Source: CAWKPF01 sp963851415
Lineage (GTDB): Bacteria > Acidobacteriota > Thermoanaerobaculia > Multivoradales > Multivoraceae
Assembly (NCBI GenBank): GCA_963851415.1
Contig: CAWKPF010000002.1
Coordinates: forward strand, 868,001-932,000
Direction of reading: 5' to 3'
Length of the DNA: 64,000 nucleotides
Positions within the stretch are counted from its first letter, which is position 1. Each line of letters opens with the position of its first letter. Below are positions 1 to 9,173 of this stretch, one piece after another. The notes beneath the pieces were generated by a model. It did not search any database. It was given only the letters and a program-made list of their open reading frames with translations, and had not been told where the DNA came from. The translations under genes and the position numbers were made by a program.

Positions 1-1209
1 ATCGGGGTGTTCGGCTGGCTGCTGACCTGGCCGCCTGGAGAGCCGGAGGGCTTTCTCGTCCCAGGCTGGCTGGCGCGCGGCAGCGAGGCGTGGCCACCGC
101 AGCTGGAGTTCTTCGAGGCACTCAAGGGGGGAGGCGCCGAGCGGAGCGGCATACTCGCTCTGGTTTTCCCTGCCTGGCAGGGATACTTGAACGGTCTCAG
201 GCTCCCGACACTCCTCAGAGCGGTCCGCGTCAAGCTATGGACCAAGCTCGCGAAGCCCGACGATCGAACCTCGACTCCGAAGACTCTGCTTCTCCAGTCC
301 GACATGGCGACCGACCTCTTCCTTCACTGGATGGGTAGAACTGAGCCAGAGTTCTCGGCGTTGGTTCTCTACCCGGTGGACACCTTCGCCCACCAATACT
401 GGGGCAATCACGATCCACAGAGCCTCGGGCTGACAGAGCCCCCGGACGAAGGACGCCACACCGACGTCGTCGAGAGCGGCTATCGCCAGGCCGATGACGC
501 CCTGGGCCGCATTCTCGACCGAGTCGACGAGAGTACCGTAGTCATGGTGGTTTCCGACCATGGAACGGGACCTGGCAGAACCGCCGAGAACAACTATTCC
601 CTGCGGGCCGAAGTCCTCGCCTCGGCACTCGCTCCGATTGCCGAGCTCCGAGCCTTCTCGATCACCAATCAAGTCGTGATCCGCCCTGTCATCGAGGACG
701 ACGATGCCAGAGAAGAGGCCCGTGTCGCGGTCGAGAACAAACTGCGGGACGTGGAGCTCGACGGTGTTCCCCTCTTCGAGGTCAAGAGGTCCGGTCCAGA
801 ATTCATTGCGGTGAGCCTGCGAAAGGACCCCGATCCATCACGTCAGATCACGATTCTCGACAACGAGCTCGAGCTCTCGGAGCTGATCCTGCAGAGCGAC
901 TTCACTGGAGGACACACGATTCACGGCATCATCGGGATGTGGGGCGCGGACGTGGAGCCCGGCTCGCGTATCGATGCAGAGCTCCTGGATGTCGCACCCA
1001 CCGCCCTGGCTTTGATGGGATATCCGCTCAGCGAAGAGATGAACGGAACCGTATTGCGACAGGCGCTGACCAGGAATGCGGCCGCGGCGCTCTCGGTGAA
1101 GACGGTTCCCTTCTACGACATGCCGGGCCTGCGTCCGCCTCCGAGCGATGAGCCGGAGGTGGAAGACGAGATCCGAGAGCGGCTCCGAGCTCTGGGCTAC
1201 ATTCAGTGA
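1..1209 (+). CDS. Alkaline phosphatase superfamily protein, type I phosphodiesterase-like (5' partial)
   Basis: The reading frame is open from the first base of the window, so the N-terminus is missing; about 402 residues are visible. Metal-binding motifs of the alkaline phosphatase/phosphodiesterase superfamily are present: VDTFAHQYW near visible residue 126, SDHGTGPG near 185, and a late GHTIHG motif. The C-terminus ends in RLRALGYIQ, a tail shared with the two sulfatase-like proteins at 38601 and 40190. It precedes an asparagine synthase and a run of glycosyltransferases, which suggests a role in modifying or releasing a glycan or lipid-linked substrate. The substrate cannot be told from the sequence. 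The stop TGA at 1207-1209 lies 39 bases before the next start. Confidence 0.8.
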   Translation: MGVFGWLLTWPPGEPEGFLVPGWLARGSEAWPPQLEFFEALKGGGAERSGILALVFPAWQGYLNGLRLPTLLRAVRVKLWTKLAKPDDRTSTPKTLLLQSDMATDLFLHWMGRTEPEFSALVLYPVDTFAHQYWGNHDPQSLGLTEPPDEGRHTDVVESGYRQADDALGRILDRVDESTVVMVVSDHGTGPGRTAENNYSLRAEVLASALAPIAELRAFSITNQVVIRPVIEDDDAREEARVAVENKLRDVELDGVPLFEVKRSGPEFIAVSLRKDPDPSRQITILDNELELSELILQSDFTGGHTIHGIIGMWGADVEPGSRIDAELLDVAPTALALMGYPLSEEMNGTVLRQALTRNAAAALSVKTVPFYDMPGLRPPPSDEPEVEDEIRERLRALGYIQ

Positions 1210-1248
1210 AGCCGCGGACTTCGTACCAAAGCTACAACGGATCGAAAG

Positions 1249-3144
1249 ATGTGTGGAATCGCCGGCATCGTCTACCGCGATCGTGATCGCCCCCCTCGCG
1301 GCGATCTCCTTCGAGGGATGTCCACGTCTCTCGCCCACCGTGGGCCAGATGGCGAGGGCTTTCTCGAGGCACCAGGACTGGGCCTGGTTCACCGCAGACT
1401 CTCGATCATCGACCTCGAGGGCGGCCAGCAGCCGATCTACAACGAAGACCGATCGGTCGCGGTGATCTTCAACGGTGAGATCTACAACTACCGAGAGCTC
1501 ACCGCCGGACTGAAGAGCCGCGGCCACCGGTTCGCAACGTCTTCGGACTCCGAAGTCCTCGTGCACCTCTACGAGGAGTTGAGCGATCGACTGGTCGAGC
1601 GTCTGCGAGGCATGTTCGCCTTCGCCCTATGGGACTTCTCGAAAGAACGACTGCTGCTCGCGCGCGACCGAATGGGGATCAAGCCTCTCTACATCTATCG
1701 AGACTCGGAGAAAGTCGTCTTTGCCTCCGAGCTTCAGGGGGTCCTGTGCGATCCCGAGATCGAGCGCAATATCGATCCCCGTGCACTGGAGAGCTACCTG
1801 GCGCTCGGCTTCGTTCCGACCTCCATGTCGATTCTGCGTGGAATCGAGAAACTGCCCGCGGCCCATACCGTGCTGATCGACCGAGAGAACTGGAGCAGAT
1901 ACTGCCCTCGCCGGTACTGGCAACTCGAGCACTACCCGGACTCCTCTCGCACCGTCGAGGACTGGATCGAGTGCGTGGACGAGAAGCTGCTGGACGCGGT
2001 GGAGGCCCACATGGTCGCGGATGTTCCGGTCGGGGCCTTCCTCAGTGGAGGCGTCGACTCGAGCCTCGTGGTCTCCGCCGCAGCGGGCCTCACCGAAGGA
2101 ACGATCAACACCTTCTCGATCGGCGTGGGCGACGGACCGCGGAGCGAGCTTCCCTTCGCCCGGCAACTCGCGGACGAGGTCGGTACCCGGCATCGTGAAC
2201 GAGTCGTCGACGTGCTCGATGCCACCCAGGCGGAGCAGGTCGCCCGTGCGTTCGACGAGCCCTTCGCCGACACCTCTGCCCTGCCGACCCTGATCGTCTC
2301 TCGGCTCGCCCGGGAAGAACTGAAGGTCGTCCTGTCGGGCGACGGCGGAGACGAGGGATTCGCCGGGTACGAGCGCTATCAGCATGACCTGTGGGAAGCT
2401 GGCCTCCGAGATGCCCTGCCGAGCGGCCTCCAGCGACTGGCGGGATGGGCAGGCTCGTGGTGGCCGAAGGCCGACAGGCTCCCTCGCCCGCTACGGGCGA
2501 AGACCACTCTCCAGAATCTAGGGCTCGACCCCGGCCACGCCTACGCGAACTCACTTCTGATCGGCCGCCAGCCCTGGCGTCACTGGCTCCTCGCCGCACC
2601 GCTCCGCAGCGAGTTGGGGACCTATGACCCGACTTCGGCCATCTCCGACACCTACGATTCCACCCACGGTGACACGCTCTCCCGAATGCTCGCCGCGGAT
2701 GTCGCCGTGGTGTTACCCGACAGGTTTCTCACCAAGGTGGACCGGGCGAGCATGCACGTCGGACTCGAGGTCCGGCCTCCGCTTCTCGACCACGAGTTGC
2801 TCGAGGTCGCTGCCAAGGTGCCCTCGGATCTCCTCATCAAGGACGGCGAGGGGAAGTACATCCTGAAGAAGGTCGCCGAGAAACGTGTCCCGAGGGAGAT
2901 CCTCTACCGGCCCAAGCAGGGCTTCGATCTGCCGATCGACTCCTGGTTTCGCGACGGACTCGCTCGACGATTCGAGGAGACGGTGGTCCATGGCGACAAA
3001 GCCCTGGCCGAGTGGATCGATCTCGGCGCTGCGCAACGATGCCTCGAGCATCACCGCTCGCGGCGCGGCAACCACGGGGAGCTCCTGTGGAGCCTCTTCA
3101 CGTTCGCGCTGTGGTGCGAGGACCACTTGAATGCCAAGAGCTGA
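1249..3144 (+). CDS. asnB: Asparagine synthase (glutamine-hydrolysing)-type amidotransferase of the polysaccharide locus
   Basis: This 631-residue protein has the class II glutamine amidotransferase N-terminus MCGIAGIV, with Cys2 as nucleophile once Met is removed. The motifs FNGEIYNY and HRGPDGEGF follow. The synthetase half carries the PP-loop SGGVDSS at about residue 265 and SGDGGDEGFAGY near 364. Length and layout match AsnB-type enzymes that transfer an amide nitrogen to an adenylated acid. Members of this family are regular components of XrtA-linked exopolysaccharide loci, where they probably amidate a uronic-acid sugar instead of making free asparagine; that role is inferred. It overlaps the next gene by 14 bases, indicating one transcript. 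A second paralogue lies at 47451. Confidence 0.93.
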   Translation: MCGIAGIVYRDRDRPPRGDLLRGMSTSLAHRGPDGEGFLEAPGLGLVHRRLSIIDLEGGQQPIYNEDRSVAVIFNGEIYNYRELTAGLKSRGHRFATSSDSEVLVHLYEELSDRLVERLRGMFAFALWDFSKERLLLARDRMGIKPLYIYRDSEKVVFASELQGVLCDPEIERNIDPRALESYLALGFVPTSMSILRGIEKLPAAHTVLIDRENWSRYCPRRYWQLEHYPDSSRTVEDWIECVDEKLLDAVEAHMVADVPVGAFLSGGVDSSLVVSAAAGLTEGTINTFSIGVGDGPRSELPFARQLADEVGTRHRERVVDVLDATQAEQVARAFDEPFADTSALPTLIVSRLAREELKVVLSGDGGDEGFAGYERYQHDLWEAGLRDALPSGLQRLAGWAGSWWPKADRLPRPLRAKTTLQNLGLDPGHAYANSLLIGRQPWRHWLLAAPLRSELGTYDPTSAISDTYDSTHGDTLSRMLAADVAVVLPDRFLTKVDRASMHVGLEVRPPLLDHELLEVAAKVPSDLLIKDGEGKYILKKVAEKRVPREILYRPKQGFDLPIDSWFRDGLARRFEETVVHGDKALAEWIDLGAAQRCLEHHRSRRGNHGELLWSLFTFALWCEDHLNAKS

Positions 3145-4297
3145 GGAGATTCAGAAGAACGCTGCCTCGAATCTCCCGAGTCGCAAGCCGAGGATCCTGG
3201 TCGTCGTCCACAGCCTCGAAGTCGGGGGCGCAGAGATGGTCGCGGTGACTCTGGCCGAGCGACTGCGGGAGGACTTCGACTTCGACTTCCTCTGTCTCGA
3301 CCGCAGAGGACAACTCGCCGATCGACTTGAGGAACACGCCATCAGCGTGCACACCCTGGAACGTTCCCCAGGCTTCGACCGACGCCTGGTCGGACAGTTT
3401 CGCACCGCAATGAGGAAGGCGCGCCCCGCACTGGTGCACAACCACCAGTGCACGCCCTGGATCTACGCTCAGGTGGCCCGCATCCCTTCGGCGTCACCTC
3501 CGCTTCTGGTCACAGAACACGGTCGCTTCTACCCGGACTTCCGGAACCCGAAGAGAGTCCTGGCGAATCGGCTCCTGATTCGCCGCTCTGACCGGGCGGT
3601 GGCCGTGGGCGAAGGTGTCAAGACTGCCCTGGCGACGAACGAAGGGATTCCGCAGACGAGGATCTCGGTGATCTACAACGGGATCGATCTGGCCCGGTTC
3701 GAGGAGAGCGCGACTCGAGGGCGCGACGTGCGAAGAGCACTCGGATTGGTAGACACCGATCGCATCGCACTCCACGTGGCTCGCCTCGACGCGATCAAGG
3801 ACCACGACACCGCGCTCCGGGCGATGGAGCGACTGTCCTCCGAGATTCCCGAGCTGAAGCTCCTGATCGTGGGCGAAGGTCCGGAGGACGAACGTATCGA
3901 CGCACGAATCGAGGAGCTCGGGCTGGCGGACACCGTTCGGCGCCTCGGTCTCCGCGCCGACGTGCCTGACCTGCTCGCCGCCAGTGACCTACTGCTCCTG
4001 ACCAGTGTCAGCGAGGGGATTCCGCTCGCTCTGATCGAAGCGATGGCCGCCCGAGTCCCCATCGTGTCCACCGACGTGGGAGGAGTCAGTGAGGTGGTCG
4101 GCAATTCGGCCCTTCTGGTGCCACCGGGCGACGACGAGGAGTTGGCCGCCGCTGTGACACGGCTGTGCCGAGCGCCCGATCTCGCGGCTCGGCTGTCGAA
4201 CGCAGGTAGAGAGCGAGCCCTCCGACACTTCAGCCTCGACGCCATGGCACATCAGTACCGAGAGCTGTACAACGAAATGATCCGAGGCTCCGGTTGA
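3131..4297 (+). CDS. Glycosyltransferase family 4
   Basis: A 388-residue GT-B fold protein. The N-terminal Rossmann half begins with RILVVVHSLEVGGAEMVAV, the glycine-rich acceptor-side start typical of GT4. The C-terminal nucleotide-sugar half has HVARLDAIKDHDTAL and the E-x7-E signature in SEGIPLALIEAMA near residue 300, followed by VPIVSTDVGGVSEVV. It is a cytoplasmic enzyme that adds a sugar to a lipid-linked oligosaccharide. It starts inside asnB and its stop codon overlaps the TTG start of the next gene, so it is translated from the same message. The donor sugar is unknown. Confidence 0.93.
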   Translation: MPRAEEIQKNAASNLPSRKPRILVVVHSLEVGGAEMVAVTLAERLREDFDFDFLCLDRRGQLADRLEEHAISVHTLERSPGFDRRLVGQFRTAMRKARPALVHNHQCTPWIYAQVARIPSASPPLLVTEHGRFYPDFRNPKRVLANRLLIRRSDRAVAVGEGVKTALATNEGIPQTRISVIYNGIDLARFEESATRGRDVRRALGLVDTDRIALHVARLDAIKDHDTALRAMERLSSEIPELKLLIVGEGPEDERIDARIEELGLADTVRRLGLRADVPDLLAASDLLLLTSVSEGIPLALIEAMAARVPIVSTDVGGVSEVVGNSALLVPPGDDEELAAAVTRLCRAPDLAARLSNAGRERALRHFSLDAMAHQYRELYNEMIRGSG

Positions 4298-5487
4298 GCG
4301 CTCCCACTGACCCCACCAGGCCCACCCTGCTGGTGTTCTCGGACGACTGGGGACGCCACCCTTCGAGCTGCCAGCACCTGGTGAGTCAGCTGATGAATCG
4401 CTACGCAGTAGTGTGGGTCAACACCATCGGCACGCGACGACCGAGCATCGATCTGTACTCTCTGCACCGCGCCGCTGGAAAGCTCTTCTCGTGGATGAGG
4501 CCGGACTCTCCGGCCGACACCAGGGAAGCAGACCGAGGTCCGCAGCCGAGGGTCGTCGACCCCCTGATGTGGCCCTCGTTTCGTTCCCGTCTCGGCCGAA
4601 GGCTCAACCAGAGTCTGCTGACTCGGGGTGTCAGGAGAGCGCTCGGTGACGGTGCCCCCGATCCTGAGAGCAGCTGCTATGCGATCACCACCCTTCCGAT
4701 CGTCGCGGACCTGGTGGGCCGACTGCCAGTGGAGCGTTGGCTCTACTACTGCGTCGACGATCTCGCAGCGTGGCCCGGGCTCGACGGCGTTCCCCTTCAG
4801 AACATGGAGGCTGAGCTCCTCCAGAAGGTCGATGCAGTGATCAGCGTCAGTGACTCCCTACAGACCCGCTTGAGCCAGCTCGGGCGACCGTCCCGGGTGC
4901 TGACCCATGGAGTCGACCTCGAACACTGGTCGTCTCCGGTGACCGCTGAGCGGCCGACCGAGCTGGAAGCGCTGCCCCGGCCCTGGATCGTCTTCTGGGG
5001 AGTCCTCGACGCTCGCCTCGACACGGAGGTGATTCGCGAAATCTCCGAACAGTTGATCGAAGGCTCGATCGTGCTGCTGGGACCGGTCAACGAGCCCGCG
5101 CCTCGAGTCGGCGGCCTGCGCAACGTACACGCCCCAGGCCCCCTGGCCTACTCCAGACTTCCCGCGGTGGCCGAGGCCATGGCGGTGGCCGTGATGCCCT
5201 ATCGAGATCTGCCGGCGACACGGGCGATGCAACCGCTGAAGCTCAAGGAGTACCTCGCCACCGGCAAGCCGGTGGTAGTCAGCGATCTGCCCGCGGTAGC
5301 CGAGTGGAGAGACGCCTGCGATGTGGCGACCACCCCGGCCGAGTTCGCCAGACGGGTCGTGGAACGAGTCCGCTCGGGCCTGCCCGACGATCAACGCAGA
5401 GCTCGTGAGCGCCTGAAGCAGGAAGGCTGGTCGAGCAAGGCATTGGAGCTCGAAGCCGAGCTGTTGGGCGAAGAGGTCGTGCCATGA
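4294..5487 (+). CDS. Glycosyltransferase (GT-B, GT4-like)
   Basis: A 397-residue protein with the start chosen at TTG 4294, which overlaps the previous stop as TTGA; no better start keeps this coupling. The N-terminal half carries LLVFSDDWGRHPSSCQHL, and residues 140-160 read VERWLYYCVDDLAAW, typical of glycosyltransferases that bind a lipid-linked acceptor. The C-terminal half has AVMPYRDLPATRAMQPLKL followed by KEYLATGKPVVVSDLPA, replacing the usual E-x7-E helix. Its position between two GT4 genes implies one step in building the repeat unit. The donor is unknown. It ends in an ATGA overlap with the following gene. Confidence 0.88.
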   Translation: MSAPTDPTRPTLLVFSDDWGRHPSSCQHLVSQLMNRYAVVWVNTIGTRRPSIDLYSLHRAAGKLFSWMRPDSPADTREADRGPQPRVVDPLMWPSFRSRLGRRLNQSLLTRGVRRALGDGAPDPESSCYAITTLPIVADLVGRLPVERWLYYCVDDLAAWPGLDGVPLQNMEAELLQKVDAVISVSDSLQTRLSQLGRPSRVLTHGVDLEHWSSPVTAERPTELEALPRPWIVFWGVLDARLDTEVIREISEQLIEGSIVLLGPVNEPAPRVGGLRNVHAPGPLAYSRLPAVAEAMAVAVMPYRDLPATRAMQPLKLKEYLATGKPVVVSDLPAVAEWRDACDVATTPAEFARRVVERVRSGLPDDQRRARERLKQEGWSSKALELEAELLGEEVVP

Positions 5488-6623
5488 CTTCGACTCCCCT
5501 GGTTCTCCACACTCGGGTCGTCACCGGATCCGGAGGCGGACCGGATCGTACGATCCTGAATTCACCCAGGTTTCTCGAGACGTCCGGCTACTCTTCCGTG
5601 TGCGTCTTCCTGCGGCCCCCTGGCGACGTAGGCTTCCAGGAGCTGGAACGTCGGGCGAGGGAGTGGCGGGCCCCTCTTCGCGCAATCGACGACCGCGGCG
5701 CGCTCGACTACTCGATCCTCAGTGCGATGAGCCAGCTCTGCGAAGAGCTCCAGCCGGACATCTGGCACGCCCACGACTACAAATCGAACCTGCTCGGCCT
5801 CTATCTGGCCCGGCGCCATCGCCTTCGGCTCATCACGACCGTGCACGGATGGGTCCATCGCACCTGGAAGACACCTCTGTTCTACGCACTCGATCGCTGG
5901 AGCCTCCGACGCTACGAACGAGTGCTGTGCGTTTCGGAGGGTGAGTACCGAGATGCGGTCGCTTCGGGTGTCGATGCTGCTCGTTGCACGATCGTCGACA
6001 ACGGGGTCGACACGGAGCGGTTTCACCCCCCCTCCGGGAACGAGGGCCGATCGGATCCCGACCGCTCGCCTCGTCTCCGACTCGGAGGCATCGGTCGTCT
6101 GGAAGAGGAGAAGGGCTTTGACCTCCTCCTGAATGCTCTGCGAGACCTGACCCGGCGTGGACACGACGTCGAGCTTCGACTCGCCGGAACCGGAACCGAG
6201 CGCCACCGACTGGCGCAGCAGGCCCAGGAGCTCGGCGTAGCGGACCGGGTGAGCTTTCTGGGCTTTCTTCCCAGAGTCGAGGAGTTCCACCGGGAGCTGG
6301 ATCTGTTCGTGCTCTCGAGCCGCCGAGAAGGACTCCCCAACGCTCTCCTCGAGGCGATGGCCACGGCCACCCCTTGCGTTGCCACCCCGCTTCCCGGGGT
6401 CAGCCGAGTGATGGAGCTCGGCCCCGGCGCGGTCGAGGTGACCGAGTCCGTGACCAGTCAGGCGCTGGTCGATTCGATCGAGCCCCTCTTGCGCTCCCCG
6501 GACCGTCGAACAGAGCTCGGCGACCGCGGTCACAGATGCGCCACCGAGAGCTTCAGTTTTGCCGCACGAATGAAGAAGATCGTAGCCATCTACGACGAGA
6601 TGCTCGCCGCAGCTGCGCCATGA
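5484..6623 (+). CDS. Glycosyltransferase family 4
   Basis: A 379-residue GT-B glycosyltransferase. Residues about 90-110 read DIWHAHDYKSNLLGLYLARRH, followed by TTVHGWVHRTWK. The nucleotide-binding half has GIGRLEEEKGFDLLL near 195 and the E-x7-E region SRREGLPNALLEAMA near 275. The start ATG overlaps the previous stop (ATGA) and its own stop overlaps the next start in the same way. Three consecutive glycosyltransferases are therefore translationally coupled. It is probably cytoplasmic and acts on an undecaprenyl-linked intermediate. Acceptor and donor specificity cannot be read from sequence. Confidence 0.93.
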   Translation: MTSTPLVLHTRVVTGSGGGPDRTILNSPRFLETSGYSSVCVFLRPPGDVGFQELERRAREWRAPLRAIDDRGALDYSILSAMSQLCEELQPDIWHAHDYKSNLLGLYLARRHRLRLITTVHGWVHRTWKTPLFYALDRWSLRRYERVLCVSEGEYRDAVASGVDAARCTIVDNGVDTERFHPPSGNEGRSDPDRSPRLRLGGIGRLEEEKGFDLLLNALRDLTRRGHDVELRLAGTGTERHRLAQQAQELGVADRVSFLGFLPRVEEFHRELDLFVLSSRREGLPNALLEAMATATPCVATPLPGVSRVMELGPGAVEVTESVTSQALVDSIEPLLRSPDRRTELGDRGHRCATESFSFAARMKKIVAIYDEMLAAAAP

Positions 6624-9160
6624 AGCCGAAGCACTCTGCATCCTCGTTTCCCTCCGACTCGATCGGAATTCCAGTTCGCGTCGAGAGCACCGTTGCGCTG
6701 GCCAGAGGAACGGCGCCTGTCACGATCGGCCTGCCCTGTCCTGGCGGTGCGATCCGCGAGCCCTTCTCTCTCTTCCTGAACTCGCCCGAGGGCGAGGAGA
6801 TCCAGACTTCAGTGCTCGACCGCTGGTCGGACGGCAGCTGCCGCTGGGTGCTCGCTGACTTTCTGCTTCCCGAGGTTCCGGCAGGAGTCTCCGAGCTCGA
6901 GCTCTTCGCTCGCCCGACCGAGCCCACCCTTGCGCGTGGGGAGCCGTCATTGGGGCCCTCGGGCGCGCTGCGCCTGCGCGGTGGCGATCTCGATCTCGAG
7001 ATCGCCACCGGTTCGGGCCCGATTCGCCTGTGCTCAGCCGAGGGCTCAGAGCTCCTCGACGTGGACATGACCCTGCGCTGCGCAGAGGTCGCTCATCCAG
7101 CGATCTTCGAGCATGTTCGCACCGAGTGCTGGGGAGGGGTCCGTATCGAAGCCCTCGGCGAGGGTCGACTGGGCCCTGATCTCCTCTTCAGAGCCAGGGT
7201 CTCGTACTGGCCGGCGTGCTCGCTTCTGCGCCTCCGGCTGACTCTGCACAACCCCCGTCCGGCGCAACACGCCGGGGGGCTCTGGGATCTCGGTGACCCC
7301 GGTTCGCTCCTGTTCGATGCCCTCGACGTGACCCTCACGGGGCCCGGCATCGAGCAGCCCCGCGTACACTACCGTCTCGATCCCAGCGCCTCCTGGCAGA
7401 GAGGGAGCGTCCCGCTTCACCTCTACCAGGACTCGAGCGGAGGCGAGAACTGGAACAGCCCGAACCACGTCAACGCCGAGGGAACCGTACCGTGCCGATT
7501 CCGCGGTTTCGAGCTGTGCGACGGCGACCGTCGCGACCACGGGGACAGGGCCAGCCCTGTCATCTGGCTTCAATCGGGAAGGCGAGCCTGGATCTCCGCG
7601 GTACCCGACTTCTGGCAGAAGTTTCCCAAAGGTGTCCGCAGCGAAGGCAACGCCCTCACCTGGGAACTGTTCCCCGGTCGATGGGACGACCGCTTCGAGC
7701 TCCAGGGCGGCGAGAGAACGACTCACGATCTGTGGTTGAAGCTCGAGGATGGCAGGGCGCAGCCGGATGAGACCCTCAGTTGGGTTCACCAGCCTCCGCG
7801 AGTCGTGGCGAGCCCCGAGTGGGTGAGGCACTGCGGTGTGGTCTCGATACTCGATGTCGAGGAGTCGGCCTGGGACCCGCGGTTGGTGGAGACCCTCGAA
7901 GGGAAACTGGAGGGTGAGTCCAGCTTCCAGTCTCGACGAGAAATCATCGACGAGTACGGCTGGCGCAACTACGGAGACCAGTGGGCAGACCACGAGGAGG
8001 GTCACTTCGAGGGTGAACGACCCGTCATCTCTCACTACAACAATCAGTACGATGTACTGCAAGGCTTCCTGCTCCAGTGGCTCCGGACCGGCGATCGACG
8101 ATGGATGGACCTCGCGCTGCCCCTCGCGCGACACGTGATGGACATCGACATCTACCATTGCTCAGCCGATCGCCCCGCCTACTCCGGCGGAATGTTCTGG
8201 CACACCGATCACTACCAGACAGCCGCAACCTCCACTCATCGCAGCTACTCGCGCCACAACGCCCGGCCCGGACAGCCCTACGGTGGTGGCCCATCGAACG
8301 AGCACAACTACAGTAGCGGGCTCCTTCTGCTCCACTACCTGACGGGCGACCCCGATGCCGCCGAGACGGTTCGCGGATTGGCCGACTGGGTCCGACAGAT
8401 GGAGCGAGGCCCCTGGTGGCTGGGGCGCTTCGCATCGACCGGCCTTTCCTCGAAGACGAGGCACAGCAGTTTCCACGGTCCAGGGCGTGGCGGCGGCTAC
8501 TCGATCAATGCGCTCCTGGACGCCTGGCTTCTGGACGGAGATCGATCGAACCTCGAACAGGCGGAGACTCTCCTGCGACGCTGCATCCACCCCCTCGACG
8601 ATCTCGAGCGGCTGGAGTTGCTCGACATCGAGAACCGATGGTCCTACACGGTATTCCTCGGCGTCCTGGTCCGATACCTCGAGATCAAGCTCGGCGCAGG
8701 CGAAGTCGACGAGATCTACGGCTACGCTCGGGCATGCCTGCTGCACTACGGCGAGTGGATGGCGAAGTACGAGACTCCGTACCTCGATCGACCCGACGAG
8801 CTCGACTATCCAACCGAGACCTGGGCTGCCCAGGACCTTCGAAAGTCCAATGCCCTCTTCGCGGCGGCGACCTTCGCCGAAGAGGAGAGCGCCGTTCAAC
8901 TGCGAGCAGCAGCACTTCGCCTGGCCGACAGGGCGTGGCGGGACCTCATGCCGTTCCCCAGCCGTGACCACACACGTCCCATTGCCATCCTGATGACCGA
9001 AGGTCTCAAGGACTCCTATCACCGTCTCTCGCGGCGGGAGAGCGGAGTTCCGCACCCGAGCCGAGACTTCGAGCTGCGCCCTCGAGTGGCCTTCTATCCG
9101 CTCAGGGAGCGTTTGCTATCGCCGTTGCGCCGACTCCGCGAGCGACTCGGCAGATCGTAG
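6620..9160 (+). CDS. RIFT-barrel protein of the exo-rhamnogalacturonan-lyase (PcRGLX/YetA-like) type
   Basis: The start is placed at ATG 6620, which overlaps the previous stop; the open frame extends further upstream but only within the preceding gene. The 846-residue product begins with a module containing VALARGTAPVTIGLPCPGG and DRWSDGSCRWVLADF, the pattern of the N-terminal RIFT barrel of YetA/PcRGLX proteins. A long helical region rich in Trp and His follows, with TDHYQTAATS and SNEHNYSSGLLLLHYLTGD, resembling an (alpha/alpha)n toroid. No signal peptide is evident. Known relatives degrade acidic polysaccharides. Inside a biosynthetic cluster it could trim or proofread the polymer; this is inference. 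It converges with the FemAB gene after 13 bases. Confidence 0.78.
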   Translation: MKPKHSASSFPSDSIGIPVRVESTVALARGTAPVTIGLPCPGGAIREPFSLFLNSPEGEEIQTSVLDRWSDGSCRWVLADFLLPEVPAGVSELELFARPTEPTLARGEPSLGPSGALRLRGGDLDLEIATGSGPIRLCSAEGSELLDVDMTLRCAEVAHPAIFEHVRTECWGGVRIEALGEGRLGPDLLFRARVSYWPACSLLRLRLTLHNPRPAQHAGGLWDLGDPGSLLFDALDVTLTGPGIEQPRVHYRLDPSASWQRGSVPLHLYQDSSGGENWNSPNHVNAEGTVPCRFRGFELCDGDRRDHGDRASPVIWLQSGRRAWISAVPDFWQKFPKGVRSEGNALTWELFPGRWDDRFELQGGERTTHDLWLKLEDGRAQPDETLSWVHQPPRVVASPEWVRHCGVVSILDVEESAWDPRLVETLEGKLEGESSFQSRREIIDEYGWRNYGDQWADHEEGHFEGERPVISHYNNQYDVLQGFLLQWLRTGDRRWMDLALPLARHVMDIDIYHCSADRPAYSGGMFWHTDHYQTAATSTHRSYSRHNARPGQPYGGGPSNEHNYSSGLLLLHYLTGDPDAAETVRGLADWVRQMERGPWWLGRFASTGLSSKTRHSSFHGPGRGGGYSINALLDAWLLDGDRSNLEQAETLLRRCIHPLDDLERLELLDIENRWSYTVFLGVLVRYLEIKLGAGEVDEIYGYARACLLHYGEWMAKYETPYLDRPDELDYPTETWAAQDLRKSNALFAAATFAEEESAVQLRAAALRLADRAWRDLMPFPSRDHTRPIAILMTEGLKDSYHRLSRRESGVPHPSRDFELRPRVAFYPLRERLLSPLRRLRERLGRS

Positions 9161-9173
9161 TCATTCGTCGCCT

